A stretch of 64,000 nucleotides of DNA from Patiria miniata (lineage: Eukaryota > Echinodermata > Asteroidea > Valvatida > Asterinidae). Of this stretch, positions 52,001 to 64,000 are shown in pieces (the first letter of the stretch is position 1; each line of letters opens with the position of its first letter). Location: the NCBI RefSeq assembly GCF_015706575.1, contig NW_024037051.1, positions 14,605,016 through 14,669,015 of the forward strand. The letters are read 5' to 3'. Under the pieces are notes generated by a model, which saw nothing but the letters and a program-made list of their open reading frames with translations, was not told the DNA's origin and searched no databases. The position numbers were made by a program, and so were the translations under genes.

Positions 52001-55000
52001 TACCATTTTGAAGCGGATGAATGGGCCAACCCGCATGCAAATCGGCAGGTCGATAGACCCGAAACTTTTGGAGAAAATCCCAGAAGTAGCAGCGGATGCC
52101 CCTTCTTTCCATTTTGTGCAGTAAGTCCCATAGGGAGGCCTGTCAGCGCCAACCCGCATGGCTCCCATGTATCGCAGCCTGAAGGTACCTTAACCTGGAT
52201 GGATCTGGACAAACTCGGTACCATTTTGAAGCGGATGAATGGGCCAACCCGCATGCAAATCGGCAGGTCGATAGACCCGAAACTTTTGGAGAAAATCCCA
52301 GAAGTAGCAGCGGATGCCCCTTCTTTCCATTTTGTGCAGTAAGTCCCATAGGGAGGCCTGTCAGCGCCAACCCGCATGGCTCCCATGTATCGCAGCCTGA
52401 AGGTACCTTAACCTGGATGGATCTGGACAAACTCGGTACCATTTTGAAGCGGATGAATGGGCCAACCCGCATGCAAATCGGCAGGTCGATAGACCCGAAA
52501 CTTTTGGAGAAAATCCCAGAAGTAGCAGCGGATGCCCCTTCTTTCCATTTTGTGCAGTAAGTCCCATAGGGAGGCCTGTCAGCGCCAACCCGCATGGCTC
52601 CCATGTATCGCAGCCTGAAGGTACCTTAACCTGGATGGATCTGGACAAACTCGGTACCATTTTGAAGCGGATGAATGGGCCAACCCGCATGCAAATCGGC
52701 AGGTCGATAGACCCGAAACTTTTGGAGAAAATCCCAGAAGTAGCAGCGGATGCCCCTTCTTTCCATTTTGTGCAGTAAGTCCCATAGGGAGGCCTGTCAG
52801 CGCCAACCCGCATGGCTCCCATGTATCGCAGCCTGAAGGTACCTTAACCTGGATGGATCTGGACAAACTCGGTACCATTTTGAAGCGGATGAATGGGCCA
52901 ACCCGCATGCAAATCGGCAGGTCGATAGACCCGAAACTTTTGGAGAAAATCCCAGAAGTAGCAGCGGATGCCCCTTCTTTCCATTTTGTGCAGTAAGTCC
53001 CATAGGGAGGCCTGTCAGCGCCAACCCGCATGGCTCCCATGTATCGCAGCCTGAAGGTACCTTAACCTGGATGGATCTGGACAAACTCGGTACCATTTTG
53101 AAGCGGATGAATGGGCCAACCCGCATGCAAATCGGCAGGTCGATAGACCCGAAACTTTTGGAGAAAATCCCAGAAGTAGCAGCGGATGCCCCTTCTTTCC
53201 ATTTTGTGCAGTAAGTCCCATAGGGAGGCCTGTCAGCGCCAACCCGCATGGCTCCCATGTATCGCAGCCTGAAGGTACCTTAACCTGGATGGATCTGGAC
53301 AAACTCGGTACCATTTTGAAGCGGATGAATGGGCCAACCCGCATGCAAATCGGCAGGTCGATAGACCCGAAACTTTTGGAGAAAATCCCAGAAGTAGCAG
53401 CGGATGCCCCTTCTTTCCATTTTGTGCAGTAAGTCCCATAGGGAGGCCTGTCAGCGCCAACCCGCATGGCTCCCATGTATCGCAGCCTGAAGGTACCTTA
53501 ACCTGGATGGATCTGGACAAACTCGGTACCATTTTGAAGCGGATGAATGGGCCAACCCGCATGCAAATCGGCAGGTCGATAGACCCGAAACTTTTGGAGA
53601 AAATCCCAGAAGTAGCAGCGGATGCCCCTTCTTTCCATTTTGTGCAGTAAGTCCCATAGGGAGGCCTGTCAGCGCCAACCCGCATGGCTCCCATGTATCG
53701 CAGCCTGAAGGTACCTTAACCTGGATGGATCTGGACAAACTCGGTACCATTTTGAAGCGGATGAATGGGCCAACCCGCATGCAAATCGGCAGGTCGATAG
53801 ACCCGAAACTTTTGGAGAAAATCCCAGAAGTAGCAGCGGATGCCCCTTCTTTCCATTTTGTGCAGTAAGTCCCATAGGGAGGCCTGTCAGCGCCAACCCG
53901 CATGGCTCCCATGTATCGCAGCCTGAAGGTACCTTAACCTGGATGGATCTGGACAAACTCGGTACCATTTTGAAGCGGATGAATGGGCCAACCCGCATGC
54001 AAATCGGCAGGTCGATAGACCCGAAACTTTTGGAGAAAATCCCAGAAGTAGCAGCGGATGCCCCTTCTTTCCATTTTGTGCAGTAAGTCCCATAGGGAGG
54101 CCTGTCAGCGCCAACCCGCATGGCTCCCATGTATCGCAGCCTGAAGGTACCTTAACCTGGATGGATCTGGACAAACTCGGTACCATTTTGAAGCGGATGA
54201 ATGGGCCAACCCGCATGCAAATCGGCAGGTCGATAGACCCGAAACTTTTGGAGAAAATCCCAGAAGTAGCAGCGGATGCCCCTTCTTTCCATTTTGTGCA
54301 GTAAGTCCCATAGGGAGGCCTGTCAGCGCCAACCCGCATGGCTCCCATGTATCGCAGCCTGAAGGTACCTTAACCTGGATGGATCTGGACAAACTCGGTA
54401 CCATTTTGAAGCGGATGAATGGGCCAACCCGCATGCAAATCGGCAGGTCGATAGACCCGAAACTTTTGGAGAAAATCCCAGAAGTAGCAGCGGATGCCCC
54501 TTCTTTCCATTTTGTGCAGTAAGTCCCATAGGGAGGCCTGTCAGCGCCAACCCGCATGGCTCCCATGTATCGCAGCCTGAAGGTACCTTAACCTGGATGG
54601 ATCTGGACAAACTCGGTACCATTTTGAAGCGGATGAATGGGCCAACCCGCATGCAAATCGGCAGGTCGATAGACCCGAAACTTTTGGAGAAAATCCCAGA
54701 AGTAGCAGCGGATGCCCCTTCTTTCCATTTTGTGCAGTAAGTCCCATAGGGAGGCCTGTCAGCGCCAACCCGCATGGCTCCCATGTATCGCAGCCTGAAG
54801 GTACCTTAACCTGGATGGATCTGGACAAACTCGGTACCATTTTGAAGCGGATGAATGGGCCAACCCGCATGCAAATCGGCAGGTCGATAGACCCGAAACT
54901 TTTGGAGAAAATCCCAGAAGTAGCAGCGGATGCCCCTTCTTTCCATTTTGTGCAGTAAGTCCCATAGGGAGGCCTGTCAGCGCCAACCCGCATGGCTCCC

Positions 55001-58000
55001 ATGTATCGCAGCCTGAAGGTACCTTAACCTGGATGGATCTGGACAAACTCGGTACCATTTTGAAGCGGATGAATGGGCCAACCCGCATGCAAATCGGCAG
55101 GTCGATAGACCCGAAACTTTTGGAGAAAATCCCAGAAGTAGCAGCGGATGCCCCTTCTTTCCATTTTGTGCAGTAAGTCCCATAGGGAGGCCTGTCAGCG
55201 CCAACCCGCATGGCTCCCATGTATCGCAGCCTGAAGGTACCTTAACCTGGATGGATCTGGACAAACTCGGTACCATTTTGAAGCGGATGAATGGGCCAAC
55301 CCGCATGCAAATCGGCAGGTCGATAGACCCGAAACTTTTGGAGAAAATCCCAGAAGTAGCAGCGGATGCCCCTTCTTTCCATTTTGTGCAGTAAGTCCCA
55401 TAGGGAGGCCTGTCAGCGCCAACCCGCATGGCTCCCATGTATCGCAGCCTGAAGGTACCTTAACCTGGATGGATCTGGACAAACTCGGTACCATTTTGAA
55501 GCGGATGAATGGGCCAACCCGCATGCAAATCGGCAGGTCGATAGACCCGAAACTTTTGGAGAAAATCCCAGAAGTAGCAGCGGATGCCCCTTCTTTCCAT
55601 TTTGTGCAGTAAGTCCCATAGGGAGGCCTGTCAGCGCCAACCCGCATGGCTCCCATGTATCGCAGCCTGAAGGTACCTTAACCTGGATGGATCTGGACAA
55701 ACTCGGTACCATTTTGAAGCGGATGAATGGGCCAACCCGCATGCAAATCGGCAGGTCGATAGACCCGAAACTTTTGGAGAAAATCCCAGAAGTAGCAGCG
55801 GATGCCCCTTCTTTCCATTTTGTGCAGTAAGTCCCATAGGGAGGCCTGTCAGCGCCAACCCGCATGGCTCCCATGTATCGCAGCCTGAAGGTACCTTAAC
55901 CTGGATGGATCTGGACAAACTCGGTACCATTTTGAAGCGGATGAATGGGCCAACCCGCATGCAAATCGGCAGGTCGATAGACCCGAAACTTTTGGAGAAA
56001 ATCCCAGAAGTAGCAGCGGATGCCCCTTCTTTCCATTTTGTGCAGTAAGTCCCATAGGGAGGCCTGTCAGCGCCAACCCGCATGGCTCCCATGTATCGCA
56101 GCCTGAAGGTACCTTAACCTGGATGGATCTGGACAAACTCGGTACCATTTTGAAGCGGATGAATGGGCCAACCCGCATGCAAATCGGCAGGTCGATAGAC
56201 CCGAAACTTTTGGAGAAAATCCCAGAAGTAGCAGCGGATGCCCCTTCTTTCCATTTTGTGCAGTAAGTCCCATAGGGAGGCCTGTCAGCGCCAACCCGCA
56301 TGGCTCCCATGTATCGCAGCCTGAAGGTACCTTAACCTGGATGGATCTGGACAAACTCGGTACCATTTTGAAGCGGATGAATGGGCCAACCCGCATGCAA
56401 ATCGGCAGGTCGATAGACCCGAAACTTTTGGAGAAAATCCCAGAAGTAGCAGCGGATGCCCCTTCTTTCCATTTTGTGCAGTAAGTCCCATAGGGAGGCC
56501 TGTCAGCGCCAACCCGCATGGCTCCCATGTATCGCAGCCTGAAGGTACCTTAACCTGGATGGATCTGGACAAACTCGGTACCATTTTGAAGCGGATGAAT
56601 GGGCCAACCCGCATGCAAATCGGCAGGTCGATAGACCCGAAACTTTTGGAGAAAATCCCAGAAGTAGCAGCGGATGCCCCTTCTTTCCATTTTGTGCAGT
56701 AAGTCCCATAGGGAGGCCTGTCAGCGCCAACCCGCATGGCTCCCATGTATCGCAGCCTGAAGGTACCTTAACCTGGATGGATCTGGACAAACTCGGTACC
56801 ATTTTGAAGCGGATGAATGGGCCAACCCGCATGCAAATCGGCAGGTCGATAGACCCGAAACTTTTGGAGAAAATCCCAGAAGTAGCAGCGGATGCCCCTT
56901 CTTTCCATTTTGTGCAGTAAGTCCCATAGGGAGGCCTGTCAGCGCCAACCCGCATGGCTCCCATGTATCGCAGCCTGAAGGTACCTTAACCTGGATGGAT
57001 CTGGACAAACTCGGTACCATTTTGAAGCGGATGAATGGGCCAACCCGCATGCAAATCGGCAGGTCGATAGACCCGAAACTTTTGGAGAAAATCCCAGAAG
57101 TAGCAGCGGATGCCCCTTCTTTCCATTTTGTGCAGTAAGTCCCATAGGGAGGCCTGTCAGCGCCAACCCGCATGGCTCCCATGTATCGCAGCCTGAAGGT
57201 ACCTTAACCTGGATGGATCTGGACAAACTCGGTACCATTTTGAAGCGGATGAATGGGCCAACCCGCATGCAAATCGGCAGGTCGATAGACCCGAAACTTT
57301 TGGAGAAAATCCCAGAAGTAGCAGCGGATGCCCCTTCTTTCCATTTTGTGCAGTAAGTCCCATAGGGAGGCCTGTCAGCGCCAACCCGCATGGCTCCCAT
57401 GTATCGCAGCCTGAAGGTACCTTAACCTGGATGGATCTGGACAAACTCGGTACCATTTTGAAGCGGATGAATGGGCCAACCCGCATGCAAATCGGCAGGT
57501 CGATAGACCCGAAACTTTTGGAGAAAATCCCAGAAGTAGCAGCGGATGCCCCTTCTTTCCATTTTGTGCAGTAAGTCCCATAGGGAGGCCTGTCAGCGCC
57601 AACCCGCATGGCTCCCATGTATCGCAGCCTGAAGGTACCTTAACCTGGATGGATCTGGACAAACTCGGTACCATTTTGAAGCGGATGAATGGGCCAACCC
57701 GCATGCAAATCGGCAGGTCGATAGACCCGAAACTTTTGGAGAAAATCCCAGAAGTAGCAGCGGATGCCCCTTCTTTCCATTTTGTGCAGTAAGTCCCATA
57801 GGGAGGCCTGTCAGCGCCAACCCGCATGGCTCCCATGTATCGCAGCCTGAAGGTACCTTAACCTGGATGGATCTGGACAAACTCGGTACCATTTTGAAGC
57901 GGATGAATGGGCCAACCCGCATGCAAATCGGCAGGTCGATAGACCCGAAACTTTTGGAGAAAATCCCAGAAGTAGCAGCGGATGCCCCTTCTTTCCATTT

Positions 58001-61000
58001 TGTGCAGTAAGTCCCATAGGGAGGCCTGTCAGCGCCAACCCGCATGGCTCCCATGTATCGCAGCCTGAAGGTACCTTAACCTGGATGGATCTGGACAAAC
58101 TCGGTACCATTTTGAAGCGGATGAATGGGCCAACCCGCATGCAAATCGGCAGGTCGATAGACCCGAAACTTTTGGAGAAAATCCCAGAAGTAGCAGCGGA
58201 TGCCCCTTCTTTCCATTTTGTGCAGTAAGTCCCATAGGGAGGCCTGTCAGCGCCAACCCGCATGGCTCCCATGTATCGCAGCCTGAAGGTACCTTAACCT
58301 GGATGGATCTGGACAAACTCGGTACCATTTTGAAGCGGATGAATGGGCCAACCCGCATGCAAATCGGCAGGTCGATAGACCCGAAACTTTTGGAGAAAAT
58401 CCCAGAAGTAGCAGCGGATGCCCCTTCTTTCCATTTTGTGCAGTAAGTCCCATAGGGAGGCCTGTCAGCGCCAACCCGCATGGCTCCCATGTATCGCAGC
58501 CTGAAGGTACCTTAACCTGGATGGATCTGGACAAACTCGGTACCATTTTGAAGCGGATGAATGGGCCAACCCGCATGCAAATCGGCAGGTCGATAGACCC
58601 GAAACTTTTGGAGAAAATCCCAGAAGTAGCAGCGGATGCCCCTTCTTTCCATTTTGTGCAGTAAGTCCCATAGGGAGGCCTGTCAGCGCCAACCCGCATG
58701 GCTCCCATGTATCGCAGCCTGAAGGTACCTTAACCTGGATGGATCTGGACAAACTCGGTACCATTTTGAAGCGGATGAATGGGCCAACCCGCATGCAAAT
58801 CGGCAGGTCGATAGACCCGAAACTTTTGGAGAAAATCCCAGAAGTAGCAGCGGATGCCCCTTCTTTCCATTTTGTGCAGTAAGTCCCATAGGGAGGCCTG
58901 TCAGCGCCAACCCGCATGGCTCCCATGTATCGCAGCCTGAAGGTACCTTAACCTGGATGGATCTGGACAAACTCGGTACCATTTTGAAGCGGATGAATGG
59001 GCCAACCCGCATGCAAATCGGCAGGTCGATAGACCCGAAACTTTTGGAGAAAATCCCAGAAGTAGCAGCGGATGCCCCTTCTTTCCATTTTGTGCAGTAA
59101 GTCCCATAGGGAGGCCTGTCAGCGCCAACCCGCATGGCTCCCATGTATCGCAGCCTGAAGGTACCTTAACCTGGATGGATCTGGACAAACTCGGTACCAT
59201 TTTGAAGCGGATGAATGGGCCAACCCGCATGCAAATCGGCAGGTCGATAGACCCGAAACTTTTGGAGAAAATCCCAGAAGTAGCAGCGGATGCCCCTTCT
59301 TTCCATTTTGTGCAGTAAGTCCCATAGGGAGGCCTGTCAGCGCCAACCCGCATGGCTCCCATGTATCGCAGCCTGAAGGTACCTTAACCTGGATGGATCT
59401 GGACAAACTCGGTACCATTTTGAAGCGGATGAATGGGCCAACCCGCATGCAAATCGGCAGGTCGATAGACCCGAAACTTTTGGAGAAAATCCCAGAAGTA
59501 GCAGCGGATGCCCCTTCTTTCCATTTTGTGCAGTAAGTCCCATAGGGAGGCCTGTCAGCGCCAACCCGCATGGCTCCCATGTATCGCAGCCTGAAGGTAC
59601 CTTAACCTGGATGGATCTGGACAAACTCGGTACCATTTTGAAGCGGATGAATGGGCCAACCCGCATGCAAATCGGCAGGTCGATAGACCCGAAACTTTTG
59701 GAGAAAATCCCAGAAGTAGCAGCGGATGCCCCTTCTTTCCATTTTGTGCAGTAAGTCCCATAGGGAGGCCTGTCAGCGCCAACCCGCATGGCTCCCATGT
59801 ATCGCAGCCTGAAGGTACCTTAACCTGGATGGATCTGGACAAACTCGGTACCATTTTGAAGCGGATGAATGGGCCAACCCGCATGCAAATCGGCAGGTCG
59901 ATAGACCCGAAACTTTTGGAGAAAATCCCAGAAGTAGCAGCGGATGCCCCTTCTTTCCATTTTGTGCAGTAAGTCCCATAGGGAGGCCTGTCAGCGCCAA
60001 CCCGCATGGCTCCCATGTATCGCAGCCTGAAGGTACCTTAACCTGGATGGATCTGGACAAACTCGGTACCATTTTGAAGCGGATGAATGGGCCAACCCGC
60101 ATGCAAATCGGCAGGTCGATAGACCCGAAACTTTTGGAGAAAATCCCAGAAGTAGCAGCGGATGCCCCTTCTTTCCATTTTGTGCAGTAAGTCCCATAGG
60201 GAGGCCTGTCAGCGCCAACCCGCATGGCTCCCATGTATCGCAGCCTGAAGGTACCTTAACCTGGATGGATCTGGACAAACTCGGTACCATTTTGAAGCGG
60301 ATGAATGGGCCAACCCGCATGCAAATCGGCAGGTCGATAGACCCGAAACTTTTGGAGAAAATCCCAGAAGTAGCAGCGGATGCCCCTTCTTTCCATTTTG
60401 TGCAGTAAGTCCCATAGGGAGGCCTGTCAGCGCCAACCCGCATGGCTCCCATGTATCGCAGCCTGAAGGTACCTTAACCTGGATGGATCTGGACAAACTC
60501 GGTACCATTTTGAAGCGGATGAATGGGCCAACCCGCATGCAAATCGGCAGGTCGATAGACCCGAAACTTTTGGAGAAAATCCCAGAAGTAGCAGCGGATG
60601 CCCCTTCTTTCCATTTTGTGCAGTAAGTCCCATAGGGAGGCCTGTCAGCGCCAACCCGCATGGCTCCCATGTATCGCAGCCTGAAGGTACCTTAACCTGG
60701 ATGGATCTGGACAAACTCGGTACCATTTTGAAGCGGATGAATGGGCCAACCCGCATGCAAATCGGCAGGTCGATAGACCCGAAACTTTTGGAGAAAATCC
60801 CAGAAGTAGCAGCGGATGCCCCTTCTTTCCATTTTGTGCAGTAAGTCCCATAGGGAGGCCTGTCAGCGCCAACCCGCATGGCTCCCATGTATCGCAGCCT
60901 GAAGGTACCTTAACCTGGATGGATCTGGACAAACTCGGTACCATTTTGAAGCGGATGAATGGGCCAACCCGCATGCAAATCGGCAGGTCGATAGACCCGA

Positions 61001-63940
61001 AACTTTTGGAGAAAATCCCAGAAGTAGCAGCGGATGCCCCTTCTTTCCATTTTGTGCAGTAAGTCCCATAGGGAGGCCTGTCAGCGCCAACCCGCATGGC
61101 TCCCATGTATCGCAGCCTGAAGGTACCTTAACCTGGATGGATCTGGACAAACTCGGTACCATTTTGAAGCGGATGAATGGGCCAACCCGCATGCAAATCG
61201 GCAGGTCGATAGACCCGAAACTTTTGGAGAAAATCCCAGAAGTAGCAGCGGATGCCCCTTCTTTCCATTTTGTGCAGTAAGTCCCATAGGGAGGCCTGTC
61301 AGCGCCAACCCGCATGGCTCCCATGTATCGCAGCCTGAAGGTACCTTAACCTGGATGGATCTGGACAAACTCGGTACCATTTTGAAGCGGATGAATGGGC
61401 CAACCCGCATGCAAATCGGCAGGTCGATAGACCCGAAACTTTTGGAGAAAATCCCAGAAGTAGCAGCGGATGCCCCTTCTTTCCATTTTGTGCAGTAAGT
61501 CCCATAGGGAGGCCTGTCAGCGCCAACCCGCATGGCTCCCATGTATCGCAGCCTGAAGGTACCTTAACCTGGATGGATCTGGACAAACTCGGTACCATTT
61601 TGAAGCGGATGAATGGGCCAACCCGCATGCAAATCGGCAGGTCGATAGACCCGAAACTTTTGGAGAAAATCCCAGAAGTAGCAGCGGATGCCCCTTCTTT
61701 CCATTTTGTGCAGTAAGTCCCATAGGGAGGCCTGTCAGCGCCAACCCGCATGGCTCCCATGTATCGCAGCCTGAAGGTACCTTAACCTGGATGGATCTGG
61801 ACAAACTCGGTACCATTTTGAAGCGGATGAATGGGCCAACCCGCATGCAAATCGGCAGGTCGATAGACCCGAAACTTTTGGAGAAAATCCCAGAAGTAGC
61901 AGCGGATGCCCCTTCTTTCCATTTTGTGCAGTAAGTCCCATAGGGAGGCCTGTCAGCGCCAACCCGCATGGCTCCCATGTATCGCAGCCTGAAGGTACCT
62001 TAACCTGGATGGATCTGGACAAACTCGGTACCATTTTGAAGCGGATGAATGGGCCAACCCGCATGCAAATCGGCAGGTCGATAGACCCGAAACTTTTGGA
62101 GAAAATCCCAGAAGTAGCAGCGGATGCCCCTTCTTTCCATTTTGTGCAGTAAGTCCCATAGGGAGGCCTGTCAGCGCCAACCCGCATGGCTCCCATGTAT
62201 CGCAGCCTGAAGGTACCTTAACCTGGATGGATCTGGACAAACTCGGTACCATTTTGAAGCGGATGAATGGGCCAACCCGCATGCAAATCGGCAGGTCGAT
62301 AGACCCGAAACTTTTGGAGAAAATCCCAGAAGTAGCAGCGGATGCCCCTTCTTTCCATTTTGTGCAGTAAGTCCCATAGGGAGGCCTGTCAGCGCCAACC
62401 CGCATGGCTCCCATGTATCGCAGCCTGAAGGTACCTTAACCTGGATGGATCTGGACAAACTCGGTACCATTTTGAAGCGGATGAATGGGCCAACCCGCAT
62501 GCAAATCGGCAGGTCGATAGACCCGAAACTTTTGGAGAAAATCCCAGAAGTAGCAGCGGATGCCCCTTCTTTCCATTTTGTGCAGTAAGTCCCATAGGGA
62601 GGCCTGTCAGCGCCAACCCGCATGGCTCCCATGTATCGCAGCCTGAAGGTACCTTAACCTGGATGGATCTGGACAAACTCGGTACCATTTTGAAGCGGAT
62701 GAATGGGCCAACCCGCATGCAAATCGGCAGGTCGATAGACCCGAAACTTTTGGAGAAAATCCCAGAAGTAGCAGCGGATGCCCCTTCTTTCCATTTTGTG
62801 CAGTAAGTCCCATAGGGAGGCCTGTCAGCGCCAACCCGCATGGCTCCCATGTATCGCAGCCTGAAGGTACCTTAACCTGGATGGATCTGGACAAACTCGG
62901 TACCATTTTGAAGCGGATGAATGGGCCAACCCGCATGCAAATCGGCAGGTCGATAGACCCGAAACTTTTGGAGAAAATCCCAGAAGTAGCAGCGGATGCC
63001 CCTTCTTTCCATTTTGTGCAGTAAGTCCCATAGGGAGGCCTGTCAGCGCCAACCCGCATGGCTCCCATGTATCGCAGCCTGAAGGTACCTTAACCTGGAT
63101 GGATCTGGACAAACTCGGTACCATTTTGAAGCGGATGAATGGGCCAACCCGCATGCAAATCGGCAGGTCGATAGACCCGAAACTTTTGGAGAAAATCCCA
63201 GAAGTAGCAGCGGATGCCCCTTCTTTCCATTTTGTGCAGTAAGTCCCATAGGGAGGCCTGTCAGCGCCAACCCGCATGGCTCCCATGTATCGCAGCCTGA
63301 AGGTACCTTAACCTGGATGGATCTGGACAAACTCGGTACCATTTTGAAGCGGATGAATGGGCCAACCCGCATGCAAATCGGCAGGTCGATAGACCCGAAA
63401 CTTTTGGAGAAAATCCCAGAAGTAGCAGCGGATGCCCCTTCTTTCCATTTTGTGCAGTAAGTCCCATAGGGAGGCCTGTCAGCGCCAACCCGCATGGCTC
63501 CCATGTATCGCAGCCTGAAGGTACCTTAACCTGGATGGATCTGGACAAACTCGGTACCATTTTGAAGCGGATGAATGGGCCAACCCGCATGCAAATCGGC
63601 AGGTCGATAGACCCGAAACTTTTGGAGAAAATCCCAGAAGTAGCAGCGGATGCCCCTTCTTTCCATTTTGTGCAGTAAGTCCCATAGGGAGGCCTGTCAG
63701 CGCCAACCCGCATGGCTCCCATGTATCGCAGCCTGAAGGTACCTTAACCTGGATGGATCTGGACAAACTCGGTACCATTTTGAAGCGGATGAATGGGCCA
63801 ACCCGCATGCAAATCGGCAGGTCGATAGACCCGAAACTTTTGGAGAAAATCCCAGAAGTAGCAGCGGATGCCCCTTCTTTCCATTTTGTGCAGTAAGTCC
63901 CATAGGGAGGCCTGTCAGCGCCAACCCGCATGGCTCCCAT
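43015..63940 (-). repeat. Near-perfectly homogeneous zone of the right arm (96 units)
   Basis: Ninety-six consecutive units, of which I find three that differ: a two-base loss at positions 78-79 near 45988, and C78 (plus-strand G) at 48821 and 51655. The total length, 20,926 bp, is 96 x 218 minus 2, so there is no other net length change. From 51656 to the end of the window no variant was noticed. This is either a very recent expansion of one T78 unit or over-smoothing by the assembler. Confidence 0.9.
63723..63940 (-). repeat. Reference unit of subfamily R
   Basis: Position 1 is base 63940 and position 218 is 63723. Compared with unit L it reads GATACATGGG for GAGACATGGG, CCATGCGGG for CCAGGCGGG, AAAATGGAAAG for AAAAGCGAAAG, and CATCCGCT for CATCGGCT. 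These alleles create three internal short repeats absent or shorter in L: CATGCGGGTTGG twice, CAAAATGG twice and CATCCGCT twice. The KpnI, StuI and SphI sites, the octamer and the AAGGTACCTT palindrome are kept. Confidence 0.95.
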
Positions 63941-64000
63941 GTATCGCAGCCTGAAGGTACCTTAACCTGGATGGATCTGGACAAACTCGGTACCATTTTG

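Larger units (their letters stand above)
30955..64000 (-). repeat. 218-bp satellite array, right arm (subfamily R)
   Basis: The same 218-bp satellite in reverse orientation. Exactly 151 units lie between 31031 and 63940 (151 x 218 minus a net 8 bp of indels), with partial units at 30955-31030 and 63941-64000. Relative to the left arm every unit carries T11, T58, G59, C75 and T216, five changes in 218 (2.3%). Inside the arm almost the only variable base is unit position 78, seen on the plus strand as GCAGCGG, GCGGCGG or GCGCGG. The array runs off the right edge of the window. No gene or insertion is present. Confidence 0.98.

Noticed and set aside
1-64000. CRISPR array
   Set aside because: There are no variable spacers; the whole 218-bp unit is repeated without unique sequence between copies.
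1-64000. Transposable element, rRNA spacer or histone cluster as the repeat source
   Set aside because: No terminal repeats, polymerase or transposase frames, rRNA motifs or known gene sequence could be recognised in the 218-bp unit.
1-64000. Telomeric repeats or microsatellites
   Set aside because: No TTAGGG-like or other short tandem tract was found; GGATGGATC is only a two-copy step within the unit.

Overview
The window is almost entirely one tandem satellite DNA. About 292 copies of a 218-bp unit fill 1-30454 and 30955-64000, separated by a block of exactly 500 N. I see no protein-coding gene, RNA gene, transposon, CRISPR array or unique sequence. A homogenised array this long points to a eukaryotic chromosome (centromeric, pericentromeric, subtelomeric, or a sex or B chromosome). 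The species cannot be read from it, and I do not recognise the satellite family. The left-arm unit is 54.6% GC (119 of 218 bases) with 11 CpG where base composition predicts about 16.

Layout. Units are numbered from the A of the ATGGGAGCCA motif. The left arm (1-30454, plus orientation) holds 140 units between 49 and 30374, two of them truncated to 140 bp, plus partial units at each end. Its first 2.7 kb is heterogeneous, 2720-27336 is very uniform, and the last 3.1 kb before the gap is full of small indels. The right arm (30955-64000, minus orientation) holds 151 units between 31031 and 63940 plus partial ends. Its first 55 units (to 43014) are a mosaic of two alleles at unit position 78. 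The next 96 units (43015-63940) are almost perfectly identical.

The arms are distinct subfamilies. They differ at five unit positions (11, 58, 59, 75, 216; 2.3%), and I saw no mixing of complete haplotypes. Three units near the left edge carry a half-way state at 58-59. The apparent inversion spans a placeholder-sized gap, and a pure-satellite contig gives a scaffolder little to orient it by, so the inversion is unproven.

The most informative signals are: both contigs stop at almost the same unit position at the gap; a three-state hotspot at position 78; substitutions that recur as one-base deletions at the same site; a ten-unit allele pattern that recurs 33 units away; three rare variants spaced exactly 13 units; a duplicated block with a 78-bp deletion; and a perfect POU octamer in every full unit. 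Much of the indel variation may be consensus error. I found no convincing new functional system.
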